From an uncultured Muribaculaceae bacterium (GTDB lineage Bacteria; Bacteroidota; Bacteroidia; Bacteroidales; Muribaculaceae), in contig CAJUKF010000007.1 of the NCBI GenBank assembly GCA_910587355.1, forward strand, positions 1 through 64,000: 64,000 nt of DNA. The letters run 5' to 3'. The notes under the pieces were generated by a model. The model was not told the DNA's origin. It ran no database searches and saw only the letters and a program-made list of their open reading frames with translations. The translations under genes were made by a program, and so were the position numbers. Of the stretch, positions 1 to 8,543 are shown in pieces; positions within the stretch are counted from its first letter, which is position 1; each line of letters opens with the position of its first letter.

Positions 1-34
1 GAACGTGGCGCGCTGCCAACTGTGCTACACCCCG
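1..34 (-). tRNA. tRNA-Pro, 5' part only (window edge cuts it)
   Basis: The reverse complement starts with a seven-base acceptor strand CGGGGTG, then TA, a D-arm (GCAC, loop, GCGC), G26 and the anticodon 5' strand CCACG followed by TTC at positions 32-34. The gene runs off the left edge after the first anticodon base, C34. The unusual C1 start with this acceptor strand is typical of bacterial tRNA-Pro, so CGG is the likely anticodon. The amino acid identity is inferred, because the rest of the anticodon is outside the window. Confidence 0.65.
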
Positions 35-50
35 ATTGGCTAAGCGACTG

Positions 51-82
51 CAAAGGTAATAATTTTTTTGAAAGTTGACAAA
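51..82 (-). promoter_or_regulatory. Bacteroidota-type promoter for the tRNA
   Basis: On the minus strand TTTG (79-82) is followed after 20 bases by TACCTTTG (51-58), an exact match to the Bacteroides -33/-7 consensus. It sits 17 bases before the tRNA 5' end. Confidence 0.8.
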
Positions 83-115
83 TAAATTTTCTTAAAGCCG
101 CTTTTTTGCCGTTTT

Positions 116-3100
116 TTATACTGAAAAGTACCGTGCACGCGGCGATGCGAAGTAGAATGCCGCGACTGTCGACGAGGGAATAAGGGCACCGTTTTCGGTG
201 ATGCCTATGTTCAGCTCTTCGGGCCTCAGCAGCCGCATGAGGGTGTGCATGAGGCGCTGGTCGGGCAGCGAGGGGTAGCCTACGGCCGGACGTATGCCAC
301 GGTAACGGGCTTTGCGTATTGCCTCGAAATCGAGCGGTTCGTCGGCTGCGTAACCCCATAGCTTCACGCGTACAAGGCGGTGCAGATATTCGGATGTGGC
401 CTCTGCGAGGCGGTCGCAGACGGACTGGTGCAGCAGCTGTTCGTATTCATCATCGGCAGGGAGGGCTTTTCGCAGTTCTGGCCCGATAGTCACGGTGAAA
501 CACCCGATGTAATCCTCATATTCCTTCGGGGCAATATAGTCGGCGAGTGAAAGACATGTATCACGGTTTGCCGAAGGCTTTTGCCGCGGTACGGGGACTT
601 CGATGCCGTTTGCCACAATGGAGTCGCCGGTGGAATAAGCCTTGTAGAAAGCCACCTGTGCGAGCATAGTGGCTCCTGACGTGACATATCGGTTGAGAAG
701 TGCGTCGGCATCGGCTTTGAGATGAGCCGCTTCCTCTCTGTCGGGGTGTACCTTCCAGCAGTTGTAGAAATAAATCCAGTTGATGTAGGGCACGATTTCA
801 TTCAGCGGAATAGGCTCAAGAGTGCGTATGCCCGTGAATGAGGGCACGGGCCGTGGTTCGGCCGCCCAGTCGACAGAAGGTGCGGAAATTGCCGCGGTTC
901 CTCCGGAGGCTTTTGCCGATTCGGCCTCATACTGTTTTACGCGCTCCTGCTGCCGCTGCCTGATAGCTTTGGCCTCGGCATCGAAGTCCTTTGCCAAACG
1001 GCTTGCGATGAGCGGGTCCTGCGACGCATCGGCTACACGCACGACGAGGCCAGGCGCATATGCCGGCGCGAGGCGCAGCGCCGTATGGATTTCCGAAGTG
1101 GCCGCTCCGCCAACGAGTGCCGGCACGTCGATTCCCTCGTTTCGCAGCGCTTCGAGGATTTTCGCCATTTCCTCGAGCGAGGGTGAAATCAGACCGCTCA
1201 GGGCTATGAAGTCGGGTTTGTGTTTGCGTACGGCTTCTATGATTGCCGGGGCGTCGACCTGTACGCCGAGGTCTACGATTTCATAGTTGTTGCAGCGGAG
1301 TACAACGGCAGCTATATTTTTGCCTATGTCGTGTACGTCGCCCTTCACGGTTGCAATCACTCCGAGTCCTTTGCGAGTTCTGGGTTTTGTATCGTCTCCT
1401 TCAAGGAAAGGTTTCAGATACTCGACGGCACGGTGCATTGTGCGTGCGCTTTTTACTACCTGCGGAAGGAACATTTTGCCGGTCTCGAAGAGCCTGCCCA
1501 CTTCCTCCATGCCCTTCATGAGCACGGTTTCTACTACGGCGTTCGCATTGCCGCATACGGCGACAGCCTCGGGGATGTCTTCGCCTAAATGAGAGTCATC
1601 GCCGTGTTTCAGCGCATTGATAAGCCGTTGCTGCACAGGAATATCCTTGCTTCCGTCTGTGGTGCTGGTGGTTGTCTTTGCTTCGGCTTCCTTGAGGAAT
1701 TCGGTTGCGACGGCTGCGAGTTCGTTGCCTGCGTCGGCATTGCGGCAGAGTATGGCGTTCTCTATTTTTTCGAGAAGCGACGGCTCTATGTCGGAGTAAG
1801 TGACTTTTGTGCCCGGGTCCACGATTCCCATGCTCAGACCGGCATGTATGGCGTGATAGAGGAACACCGCGTGCATCGACTGGCGCAGCGGATTGTTTCC
1901 GCGGAATGAGAACGAGAGATTGCTGACACCGCCGCTCGTCTTTACTCCGGGGAATGTATCGTTTATCCACTTTACCGCCTCGATAAACCACAAGGCATAT
2001 GCGTCGTGCTCGGGCATGCCTGTGGCTATGGTGAGCACATTCGGGTCTATGATTATGTCACGACGCTCATATCCGCATCTGTCAGTGAGAAGGCGGATGG
2101 CGCGTCCGGCAACTTCTTTCTTGCGTTCGAGGGTGTCGGCCTGTCCGTTTTCGTCGAAGAGCATCACCACCACCGCGGCTCCGTAGCGGCGTATTATGTC
2201 GGCCTGGCGCAGAAATTCCTTTTCGCCGTGTTTGAGCGATATCGAGTTGACAACGGCACGGCCTCCGGTATTCCGCAGAGCTTCTTCAATCACCGCGAAA
2301 TCTGACGAATCAATCATCCATGGAACTGATGCTGGCACCGGGTCGGAACCGAGCGCACGCAGAAAGCGCGACATCTCGGCGCGTGCGTCGAGCATTCCGT
2401 CGTCCATGTTTATGTCGAGAAGCATGGCCCCGTCATCGACTTGTTTACGTGCGATTGCGAGTGCTTCGTCAATGTTGTTTTCCTTTATAAGACGCAGAAA
2501 TTTGCGGCTTCCGGCCACATTGCACCTCTCGCCGACATTGATAAATCCGCGGTTGTCGTAGAATGCCTCAAGCCCCGCGAGCCACGGAACCTGAGACGAG
2601 TCGGGACAACGGCGAGGTCGGTCGGTGTAGACTGAGGCCTCTGCGGAGAGGGCGGCAATATGCGCCGGACCCGTCCCACAACAGCCTCCGACGATGTTGA
2701 GACATCCTTCTTCGAGCAGGGGACGGATAGCCTTGGCGAAAGCTTCGGCATCGAGCGTATAGCGGCCCATGCGGTCGGGCAGGCCTGCGTTGGGGTAGAA
2801 TATAAGCGGAAACGGCGACCGCGATGCAAAATCACGCACTGTGGCAGCGAGGTTTTCCGGTCCGGCGGAACAATTGAAGCCCAGTGCCGCCGGAGCATAC
2901 GGTGCTATAGCTGCAAGAATGGCTTCGGGAGTTTGGCCCGACAGAATTCGACCTGATGCATCGCTTACTGTAAAAGAGAAAACGAGCGGAATGTCTGTGC
3001 CGAGTTCGTCCATGGCGCGGCGTGCGCCTTCGGCGGCGGCTTTGGCGTTGATGAGGTCGAATGCTGTCTCAATCAGCAGAAAATCGGCGCCGCCTTCAAT

Positions 3101-3625
3101 AAGCCCGGCAGCCTGTGTGAAATAGGCATCGGCGAGCGTCTCGAAATCGACGGCACGCAGTGTGGTGTCGTTTACGTCGGTAGGCAAGGATGCCGACAGT
3201 GCTGTCGGGCCCATCGAACCGGCAACAAAACGAGGTTTGGAGGGGTTCTGCCGTGTGTGGCGGTCTGCCTCGCGCCGTGCTATGGCCGCTCCGGCACGGT
3301 TCATCTCACGCACAAGGCTTTCCGTGCCGTATTCGCTTTGCGACAGGCGATTGGAATTGAAAGTATTTGTCTCTATTATGTCTGCTCCGGCCTCAAGATA
3401 GCTGTCGTGAATACGGGTCACGAGGTCGGGGCGCGAAAGACACATTATGTCGAAGTTTGCTGCTAACGGACGCGTATGGGTAATAAAACGGCGTCCGCGC
3501 ACATCGCTTTCGCTCAGTCCGAGACGCTGGAATTCGACGCCCGTAGAGCCATCGAGAATCAGAATGCGGTCTGCGAGCGCCTTCAGAAAGGCCTCGCTTT
3601 CGGGAGTTTTCTTTTTTACTGTCAT
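116..3625 (-). CDS. metH: Cobalamin-dependent methionine synthase MetH
   Basis: Transfers the methyl group of 5-methyltetrahydrofolate to homocysteine through a cobalamin cofactor in the cytoplasm. The 1169-residue protein has all four modules in order. The homocysteine domain (about 15-330) carries zinc ligands Cys252 (NCSAGPE) and Cys315/Cys316 (GGCCGTGP). The pterin domain is at about 360-620. The B12 cap and B12-binding region (about 660-880) has the DVHDIG motif, with His765 as the cobalt ligand. The C-terminal AdoMet reactivation domain (about 925-1169) contains RPAVGYP. The length is close to E. coli MetH (about 1227). It starts 6 bases after the metF stop, so it is cotranscribed with metF and metY, and there is no room for a separate cobalamin riboswitch. 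All key residues are present. Confidence 0.97.
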   Translation of the reverse strand: MTVKKKTPESEAFLKALADRILILDGSTGVEFQRLGLSESDVRGRRFITHTRPLAANFDIMCLSRPDLVTRIHDSYLEAGADIIETNTFNSNRLSQSEYGTESLVREMNRAGAAIARREADRHTRQNPSKPRFVAGSMGPTALSASLPTDVNDTTLRAVDFETLADAYFTQAAGLIEGGADFLLIETAFDLINAKAAAEGARRAMDELGTDIPLVFSFTVSDASGRILSGQTPEAILAAIAPYAPAALGFNCSAGPENLAATVRDFASRSPFPLIFYPNAGLPDRMGRYTLDAEAFAKAIRPLLEEGCLNIVGGCCGTGPAHIAALSAEASVYTDRPRRCPDSSQVPWLAGLEAFYDNRGFINVGERCNVAGSRKFLRLIKENNIDEALAIARKQVDDGAMLLDINMDDGMLDARAEMSRFLRALGSDPVPASVPWMIDSSDFAVIEEALRNTGGRAVVNSISLKHGEKEFLRQADIIRRYGAAVVVMLFDENGQADTLERKKEVAGRAIRLLTDRCGYERRDIIIDPNVLTIATGMPEHDAYALWFIEAVKWINDTFPGVKTSGGVSNLSFSFRGNNPLRQSMHAVFLYHAIHAGLSMGIVDPGTKVTYSDIEPSLLEKIENAILCRNADAGNELAAVATEFLKEAEAKTTTSTTDGSKDIPVQQRLINALKHGDDSHLGEDIPEAVAVCGNANAVVETVLMKGMEEVGRLFETGKMFLPQVVKSARTMHRAVEYLKPFLEGDDTKPRTRKGLGVIATVKGDVHDIGKNIAAVVLRCNNYEIVDLGVQVDAPAIIEAVRKHKPDFIALSGLISPSLEEMAKILEALRNEGIDVPALVGGAATSEIHTALRLAPAYAPGLVVRVADASQDPLIASRLAKDFDAEAKAIRQRQQERVKQYEAESAKASGGTAAISAPSVDWAAEPRPVPSFTGIRTLEPIPLNEIVPYINWIYFYNCWKVHPDREEAAHLKADADALLNRYVTSGATMLAQVAFYKAYSTGDSIVANGIEVPVPRQKPSANRDTCLSLADYIAPKEYEDYIGCFTVTIGPELRKALPADDEYEQLLHQSVCDRLAEATSEYLHRLVRVKLWGYAADEPLDFEAIRKARYRGIRPAVGYPSLPDQRLMHTLMRLLRPEELNIGITENGALIPSSTVAAFYFASPRARYFSV

Positions 3626-3631
3626 TTATTT

Positions 3632-4591
3632 TCAATAAACGGCTTTTGCAATTCTTGCCACGCTTGATGTGGCATGCATCGAATAGAAGTGGATGCTCGG
3701 CACTCCTGCTTCGCGGAGTTCGCGTGCCTGACGTATTCCCCAGTCAACACCAACTTCGCGCACTTCCTCATTCGAGGTGCAGCGCAGCAGATTGTCGGCC
3801 AGCTCTGCCGGAATGTCTATGTGGAATGTTCTTGGAATCAGCGAGAGCTGGCGCATTGAGGTGAGAGGTTTTATGCCCGGGATTATAGGCACTGTTATGC
3901 CGGCCTCACGGGCCCGACGCACAAAGTCGAAGTACTTGTTGTTGTCGAAAAACATCTGTGTCACCACATACGAGGCACCGGCATCGACCTTAGCCTTGAG
4001 ATTCTGCAGGTCGTGGCATGAGTTCATGGCCTCCTCGTGTTTTTCGGGATACCCGGCTACGCCGAATGTGAAAGGCGGAAAGACGGGCTCGCCGACAGTG
4101 CCGTCGAGCATGTTGCCTTTGTTGAAATCAACCACCTGGGCGGCGAGGCTTGAAGCATGTTCATGGCCGTCGGCGCCGGTGGTGAAGGTCGGGGATGTGC
4201 GTGCGCGGTCGCCGCGGAGCACAAGCAAATCGGTGATGCCGAGATACGACAAATCGATGAGCTGGTCTTCGATTTCCCGGCGCCGGTATTCACCGCAGAT
4301 GAGGTGTGGCACGGGTCTGACACCGAAGCGTTCGCGGATTACAGCGGCTATGGCCACGGTTCCGGGGCGCCGCTGTGAGGTGACCTCGCGGAAAACACCA
4401 CCGCCCATGTCGATGTACGACACTTCATTGCGATGGGTGGTGATGTTTATGTACGCGGGCGCGAACTCCATCAGCCGCTCTATGTCGGCATAGGTGCTTT
4501 CTATGCTTTTGCCGCGGAGCGGGGGCAATATCTCGAACGAGAAGGCTGTCGGATGGTCTGATGCCAGAAAAGTCGCTACACTCTCCTTCAT
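3632..4591 (-). CDS. metF: Methylenetetrahydrofolate reductase MetF
   Basis: FAD-dependent reduction of 5,10-methylene-THF to 5-methyl-THF, the methyl donor for the adjacent MetH. The 319-residue protein starts MKESVATFLASDHP and follows the single-domain TIM-barrel family pattern, with FSFEILPPLRG near the N-terminus and an INITTHRNE strand after it. The frame stays open upstream to 4666, into the metY 3' end, but the extra 25 residues look non-conserved, so I place the start at the ATG ending at 4591, 40 bases after the metY stop. It is the middle gene of metY-metF-metH. The chain length is normal for bacterial MetF. Confidence 0.95.
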   Translation of the reverse strand: MKESVATFLASDHPTAFSFEILPPLRGKSIESTYADIERLMEFAPAYINITTHRNEVSYIDMGGGVFREVTSQRRPGTVAIAAVIRERFGVRPVPHLICGEYRRREIEDQLIDLSYLGITDLLVLRGDRARTSPTFTTGADGHEHASSLAAQVVDFNKGNMLDGTVGEPVFPPFTFGVAGYPEKHEEAMNSCHDLQNLKAKVDAGASYVVTQMFFDNNKYFDFVRRAREAGITVPIIPGIKPLTSMRQLSLIPRTFHIDIPAELADNLLRCTSNEEVREVGVDWGIRQARELREAGVPSIHFYSMHATSSVARIAKAVY

Positions 4592-4631
4592 TGGGATGAT
4601 ATATATTGAACTATGTGTGAATTCTTTTCGG

Positions 4632-5921
4632 TTAAACTTTATCAAGGGCTGCGGCCAGGTCGTCAATCAGGTCATCGGGATGCTCGATGCCGATACTGAG
4701 GCGTATTGTGGAGGGCGTGATGTGGGCTTCGGCCAGTTCCTGCTCGTTCATCTGCGAGTGTGTTGTCGATGCCGGGTGAATGACGAGGCTCTTCGCGTCG
4801 GCCACGTTGGCGAGCAAAGAGAAGAGCTTCAGATTGTCGCAGAAGCGCCATGCGGCTTCCTTGTCGCCGTTGATTTCAAGAGTGAAGATACTGCCGCCGC
4901 CGTTGGGGAAATATTTTTTATAAAGTTTGTGGTCGCGGTGAGCCGGCACGGCAGGGTGGCTTACGCTCTTCACCTTGGCATGCTTGCTCAGATAATCGAC
5001 TACTTTCAGGGTGTTCGATACATGACGCTCCACACGCAGCGACAATGTCTCGAGACCCTGAAGCAGCAGGAAAGCGTTGAAAGGCGAGATGCATGCTCCT
5101 TCGTCGCGGAGCACTACGGCACGTACGCGGTCGGCGAAAGCCGCCTTGGGCGAGACTTTGGCGAAAATCGCTCCGTGATAGTTCGGGTCGGGTTCTGTAA
5201 GAGTGGGGAAGCGCCCGGGCCATTTGAAGTAGTCGAAATGGCCGCCGTCGACAATGATGCCGCCCAGAGCCGAGCCGTGTCCTCCGATGAATTTGGTAGC
5301 CGAGTGCACCACCACGTCAGCTCCGTGCTCAATCGGACGGATAAGATAGGGTGTGCCGAAAGTATTGTCCACAATGAAAAGCGCGCCGTATTCGTGGGCG
5401 ATTCGGGCAATTGTGTCGAGGTCGGTCACATCACTGTTTGGATTACCGAATGTCTCCCCGTAAACTACTTTAGTATTTGGCCTTATAGCCTTGCGGAGGG
5501 CTTCTGTATCATTGAGATTTACAATTGTGTGCTCAATCCCGCGGGCACTCAGGTTATTGACGATGAGATTATATGAACCTCCGTATAGGTTGTCGCCGGC
5601 GACGATATGGTCGCCGGGCGCAAGAACATTCTCGAGGGCGTAGGTCACTGCGGCCGCTCCCGAGGCAAGCGTCACTGCGCCAGTGCCTCCTTCGAGAGCA
5701 GCGATTCGCTTTGACAGCACTTCCTCGGTAGGATTGGTCAGTCGGCTGTATATGTTGCCCGGGTCGCGCAATGCAAAACGGTCGGCAGCATGCTGCGAGC
5801 TGTTGAAAACATAGGCGGCAGTCTGATAAATAGGCACAGCACGTGCGCCGGTGGCTTTGTCGGCTTCTTCCTGACCGGCGTGTACCTGAAGTGTATCGAA
5901 GTGTAATTGCTTTGTGCTCAT
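4632..5921 (-). CDS. metY: O-acetylhomoserine aminocarboxypropyltransferase (sulfhydrylase) MetY
   Basis: PLP enzyme of the Cys/Met metabolism family. It makes homocysteine from an O-acylated homoserine and sulfide, feeding the MetF/MetH steps encoded downstream. The 429-residue protein has the tyrosine-containing YSRLTNPT motif (about 58-65) and the PLP lysine Lys210 in HSATKFIGGHG. The long insertion pattern and length (about 430, against about 390 for MetB/MetC) favour MetY over cystathionine gamma-synthase. It is first in the operon and is preceded by a good promoter and a 5'-terminal stem-loop. Cystathionine synthase activity cannot be excluded from sequence alone. Confidence 0.93.
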   Translation of the reverse strand: MSTKQLHFDTLQVHAGQEEADKATGARAVPIYQTAAYVFNSSQHAADRFALRDPGNIYSRLTNPTEEVLSKRIAALEGGTGAVTLASGAAAVTYALENVLAPGDHIVAGDNLYGGSYNLIVNNLSARGIEHTIVNLNDTEALRKAIRPNTKVVYGETFGNPNSDVTDLDTIARIAHEYGALFIVDNTFGTPYLIRPIEHGADVVVHSATKFIGGHGSALGGIIVDGGHFDYFKWPGRFPTLTEPDPNYHGAIFAKVSPKAAFADRVRAVVLRDEGACISPFNAFLLLQGLETLSLRVERHVSNTLKVVDYLSKHAKVKSVSHPAVPAHRDHKLYKKYFPNGGGSIFTLEINGDKEAAWRFCDNLKLFSLLANVADAKSLVIHPASTTHSQMNEQELAEAHITPSTIRLSIGIEHPDDLIDDLAAALDKV

Positions 5922-5934
5922 TTTTCTTTGTAAG

Positions 5935-5987
5935 AAAGGCTCTTGCTGAATTAAGTGCGGTTATTGTTTCACATAACTGGAGCCTTT
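5935..5987 (-). promoter_or_regulatory. Stem-loop spanning the metY mRNA leader
   Basis: On the minus strand AAAGGCTC (5980-5987) pairs perfectly with GAGCCTTT (5935-5942), closing a loop of 37 bases. The 5' arm begins at or next to the transcription start predicted from the promoter at 5996-6028, and the 3' arm ends 13 bases before the metY ATG. It could affect translation or mRNA stability. It does not match a riboswitch class I recognise. Confidence 0.45.
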
Positions 5988-5995
5988 TCTGTTTG

Positions 5996-6028
5996 CAAAG
6001 TTACATCGTTTTAGTTGTTTGTTCCAAA
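5996..6028 (-). promoter_or_regulatory. Promoter of the metYFH operon
   Basis: TTTG (6025-6028) and TAACTTTG (5996-6003) on the minus strand, 21 bases apart, match the Bacteroidota consensus. The predicted start is near 5988, giving a leader of about 67 nt. Confidence 0.75.
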
Positions 6029-6163
6029 TATGTGTATTATTTTAGAACGATTGCTGTAAAATAGCAGGGTCTAATTGTGTGTTTGTATGGTTTGCGGAGC
6101 TAAAATACGTTTGAGAAAGAACGTTTGCTTTTTTGTCTGCATAAGATGTCTGTCGCGGACGGG

Positions 6164-6583
6164 TCAGACGAGATAATCCCAAAAACTTTTGGGCAGAACT
6201 ACGTTATTCAGTTTTGTCGCGTCGGCGAACAGCGGAGCTATTTCGGCATCGTCGAAACCGGCTATGCCGCAGCCGATGCGTGTCACAAGAAATGTCAGCG
6301 AAGGGTGTTCTTCGGCATATCTGATGAAATCGTCGACATAAGGCTTTATGGTTTCCGGAGGGCCTTGCATTGTGGGTATGGCGTAGCTTTGTCCTTGTAG
6401 GCCTGTCCCCTTGCCCATGATTGCACCGAAATGGAGAAGCGCCGTGCGCGCAGCGCCGCCTCCGTGCATTCCGGCAAGGTTGCTGCCGAACACAAATACT
6501 TCATCGGGGGCGAGATGACTGATGTTTTCGGGTGTATAGCGCTTGCTCAACGGATTGCTCGCGCCGTTTATCATGTCTGACAT
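6164..6583 (-). CDS. Macro-domain-like protein of unknown role
   Basis: A 139-residue soluble protein. The sequence VFVFGSNLAGMHGGGAARTA (about 30-49) has the glycine-rich ligand loop seen in macro-like, ADP-ribose-binding folds, and a later RIGCGIAGF stretch resembles the second loop of that fold. Similar short proteins occur in bacteria and phages, usually as uncharacterised proteins. The start is 3 bases after the coaE stop, so it is cotranscribed with coaE. The substrate is not determinable; a role in nucleotide or ADP-ribose metabolism is inference only. No transmembrane or signal segment is present. Confidence 0.75.
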   Translation of the reverse strand: MSDMINGASNPLSKRYTPENISHLAPDEVFVFGSNLAGMHGGGAARTALLHFGAIMGKGTGLQGQSYAIPTMQGPPETIKPYVDDFIRYAEEHPSLTFLVTRIGCGIAGFDDAEIAPLFADATKLNNVVLPKSFWDYLV

Positions 6584-6586
6584 AGT

Positions 6587-7183
6587 TCAGTATTGTTTGA
6601 GAAGAGTTTGAATCTGCGGCAGCACGGCGTGGCACCCGTCATTTATGATTTCATGAAGCGGCGGTATGCGCATTTCCGGCGACGGGCTGAATGCCTGTGC
6701 CGCCATGCGCGCCTCAACTTCCGCACGGGCTATGGAATTGCGTTTCATCACGCGCTCGATGCGGATTCCGGCAGGGGCAGATACTCTCCATTCATCTGTC
6801 ACGGTCTCGTTCAGTCCGCTCTGGAAGAGAATGGCTGTCTCTACAAAGGCATGGCTGTTGCCGCAGTCTTCGGCCCAGCGCTGTATGTCGAGCCTTACTG
6901 CGGAGTGGACAATCGCATTCAGCGCAGCAAGTTTTTCGGCATCGGCAAAAACTATAGAGGCGAGCCGACGTCTGTCGATAGTGCCGTCGGCCGCGATTGT
7001 CTCGCGGTCAATGTCATGGATAATCTGTTGTTTGATAATTACATCGGCATCCATGAGCGCTTTCGCCCGGCTGTCGCAGTCGTATACAGGATATTCGAGC
7101 ACACGCAGTATGCGGCTTACTACCGATTTGCCGCTGCCTATGCCGCCGGTTATAGCTGTGAGTGTAAGGTCAGTTGTGCTCAA
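6587..7183 (-). CDS. coaE: Dephospho-CoA kinase CoaE
   Basis: Last step of coenzyme A synthesis: ATP-dependent phosphorylation of dephospho-CoA. The P-loop GGIGSGKS lies close to the N-terminus, followed by YDCDSRAKALM and a later AFVETAILFQSG segment typical of the family. I prefer the TTG codon at 7183, which gives a P-loop about 13 residues from the start and a 14-base overlap with the ybbR-like gene. An in-frame ATG at 7234 would add 17 residues and lengthen the overlap to 65 bases. Cotranscribed with the upstream YbbR-like gene and the downstream macro-like gene. Confidence 0.92.
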   Translation of the reverse strand: MSTTDLTLTAITGGIGSGKSVVSRILRVLEYPVYDCDSRAKALMDADVIIKQQIIHDIDRETIAADGTIDRRRLASIVFADAEKLAALNAIVHSAVRLDIQRWAEDCGNSHAFVETAILFQSGLNETVTDEWRVSAPAGIRIERVMKRNSIARAEVEARMAAQAFSPSPEMRIPPLHEIINDGCHAVLPQIQTLLKQY

Positions 7184-8156
7184 CGTGGTGCCGTTCGATG
7201 ATATATTCGGCGCTGTCGGCCGAGAGGTGCACATTCTGTAGTTTGTCGCCTACATCGCGGAGCGAAAGCTTTACTTTGCCAGACGACTGGGAGAGAGTAC
7301 GGTAATCGGCCACAACTCGGAACTGGGCACGCCCCTTGTGATATTCGCTTACAGGTATCATGTAGAATACGTCAATCTGAGCGGGGAATGTGATAAGCTT
7401 CACGTTTCTGGGCACGTTGACCGGTTCAATCACCACCTTGCGACTCTTGAAAATCAGAGGTTCCACTTCAAAAGTGACATCAATGCTGTCGGGTACTATG
7501 CGACTGTTCCTGGGCCCTGTGAGTTTGACTCTCTGGGTGGTTGTCTTGTCGAGTCCGAGAATGCGGACCGGTTCTGTGGTGACTGCATCGAAACGGTCGG
7601 GGAGCGCATTGTTGGCCATATATACTTTTACAGAGTCGGTGGAAAGACGTGGTGCGCCTGTCAGTGAGGCCTGCGGACCGGCTGTGACACGGTAGTCAAT
7701 GGCTACAGGAAGTTTGAAGCCTTGATGAGTGGTGAATGGTATGTGGAGCGTATCGGGGAAAACCACGCTCACCTGCGAGCCGCCCGATGCCTGGCGTACA
7801 AGGCCCTTGAGGTCGGCTGCCGACACATGCATGCAGTTGCCGCTACGGAATATACGGTAGTCGACATTCACTGTAGGTGTGCGGCCGAGGTTCATTTTCA
7901 GCAGTTGCGTGCCTTTTGCTGTAAGGCTCGCGCTGAGTGCGGGAGGTCCGTCGGTAATGAGTGTCACCGAGTCGGGCACATGTGTTATTTTAAGCGGCAT
8001 ACGCACATCGTACTGCTCTTCCTCATTTAGCGAAAGAACGAGCCACAGTATGGCGGATATGACGACAAACACCATAAACATCATTGCATCGCGTCCGCGC
8101 GGCGAACGCAATGCAACGAGTATGCGGTTTAATATGTTGTCTTTGGTAGACATCAA
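7170..8156 (-). CDS. YbbR-like (CdaR-type) membrane-anchored protein
   Basis: A 328-residue protein with one N-terminal transmembrane segment (about residues 24-43, MMFMVFVVISAILWLVLSL) and a long extracytoplasmic part built of beta-rich YbbR-type repeats, such as LTAKGTQLLKMNL and VDYRVTAGP. In Firmicutes the homologous CdaR regulates the diadenylate cyclase CdaA. In Bacteroidota a short version commonly lies between yajC and coaE, as here, and its role is not defined. It starts 24 bases after the yajC stop and overlaps coaE. Family assignment is good; function is inference. Confidence 0.8.
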   Translation of the reverse strand: MMSTKDNILNRILVALRSPRGRDAMMFMVFVVISAILWLVLSLNEEEQYDVRMPLKITHVPDSVTLITDGPPALSASLTAKGTQLLKMNLGRTPTVNVDYRIFRSGNCMHVSAADLKGLVRQASGGSQVSVVFPDTLHIPFTTHQGFKLPVAIDYRVTAGPQASLTGAPRLSTDSVKVYMANNALPDRFDAVTTEPVRILGLDKTTTQRVKLTGPRNSRIVPDSIDVTFEVEPLIFKSRKVVIEPVNVPRNVKLITFPAQIDVFYMIPVSEYHKGRAQFRVVADYRTLSQSSGKVKLSLRDVGDKLQNVHLSADSAEYIIERHHVEHN

Positions 8157-8180
8157 GGGAGAGAAGGCACGTGGGCCGGT

Positions 8181-8522
8181 TTATTTGTTCTGCTGTTCGG
8201 CCTGCTGAGCCTGATTGGCATCTTCTGCCGAGGGATATACAGAGCCTTTGTCGACACGGATAGTGACGCCGTTGCTGATTTCAACAATGAAATATAGGTC
8301 GCGCACTTCCTTGATTGTTCCGTAGATACCGCCTGCAGTAACGATTTTGCTGCCTTTGTTGAGGGCTTCGCGGAATTTCTTGATTTCTTTCTGACGTTTC
8401 TGCTGGGGACGAATCATGAAGAAATAGAAAATAACAAAGAGAGCGACAATCATGAGAATGCTGCCCATGCCGCCGCCGGCTGCACCGCCTGCTGCATCGA
8501 GAAGAATGAAATTGCTTATCAT
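8181..8522 (-). CDS. yajC: Preprotein translocase subunit YajC
   Basis: Small accessory subunit of the Sec-DF complex in the cytoplasmic membrane. The 113-residue protein has a glycine-rich N-terminus, a single transmembrane helix (about 20-38) ending in YFFMIRPQQKRQKE, and the YajC core GSKIVTAGGIYGTIKEV. Residues 97-113 form a Gln/Ala-rich tail. It lies 21 bases downstream of nusB in the same operon, the usual Bacteroidales arrangement. Confidence 0.95.
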   Translation of the reverse strand: MISNFILLDAAGGAAGGGMGSILMIVALFVIFYFFMIRPQQKRQKEIKKFREALNKGSKIVTAGGIYGTIKEVRDLYFIVEISNGVTIRVDKGSVYPSAEDANQAQQAEQQNK

Positions 8523-8543
8523 AATAAATAATCAGTATATAGT

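Noticed and set aside
3626..3631. Cobalamin riboswitch ahead of metH
   Set aside because: Only 6 bases separate metF and metH, so there is no room for one. No B12-box-like sequence was seen in the metY leader either.
5922..5995. SAM riboswitch in the metY leader
   Set aside because: The leader is only about 67 nt and lacks the SAM-I core and the SAM-II pseudoknot pattern as I know them. Only an 8-bp stem is supported.
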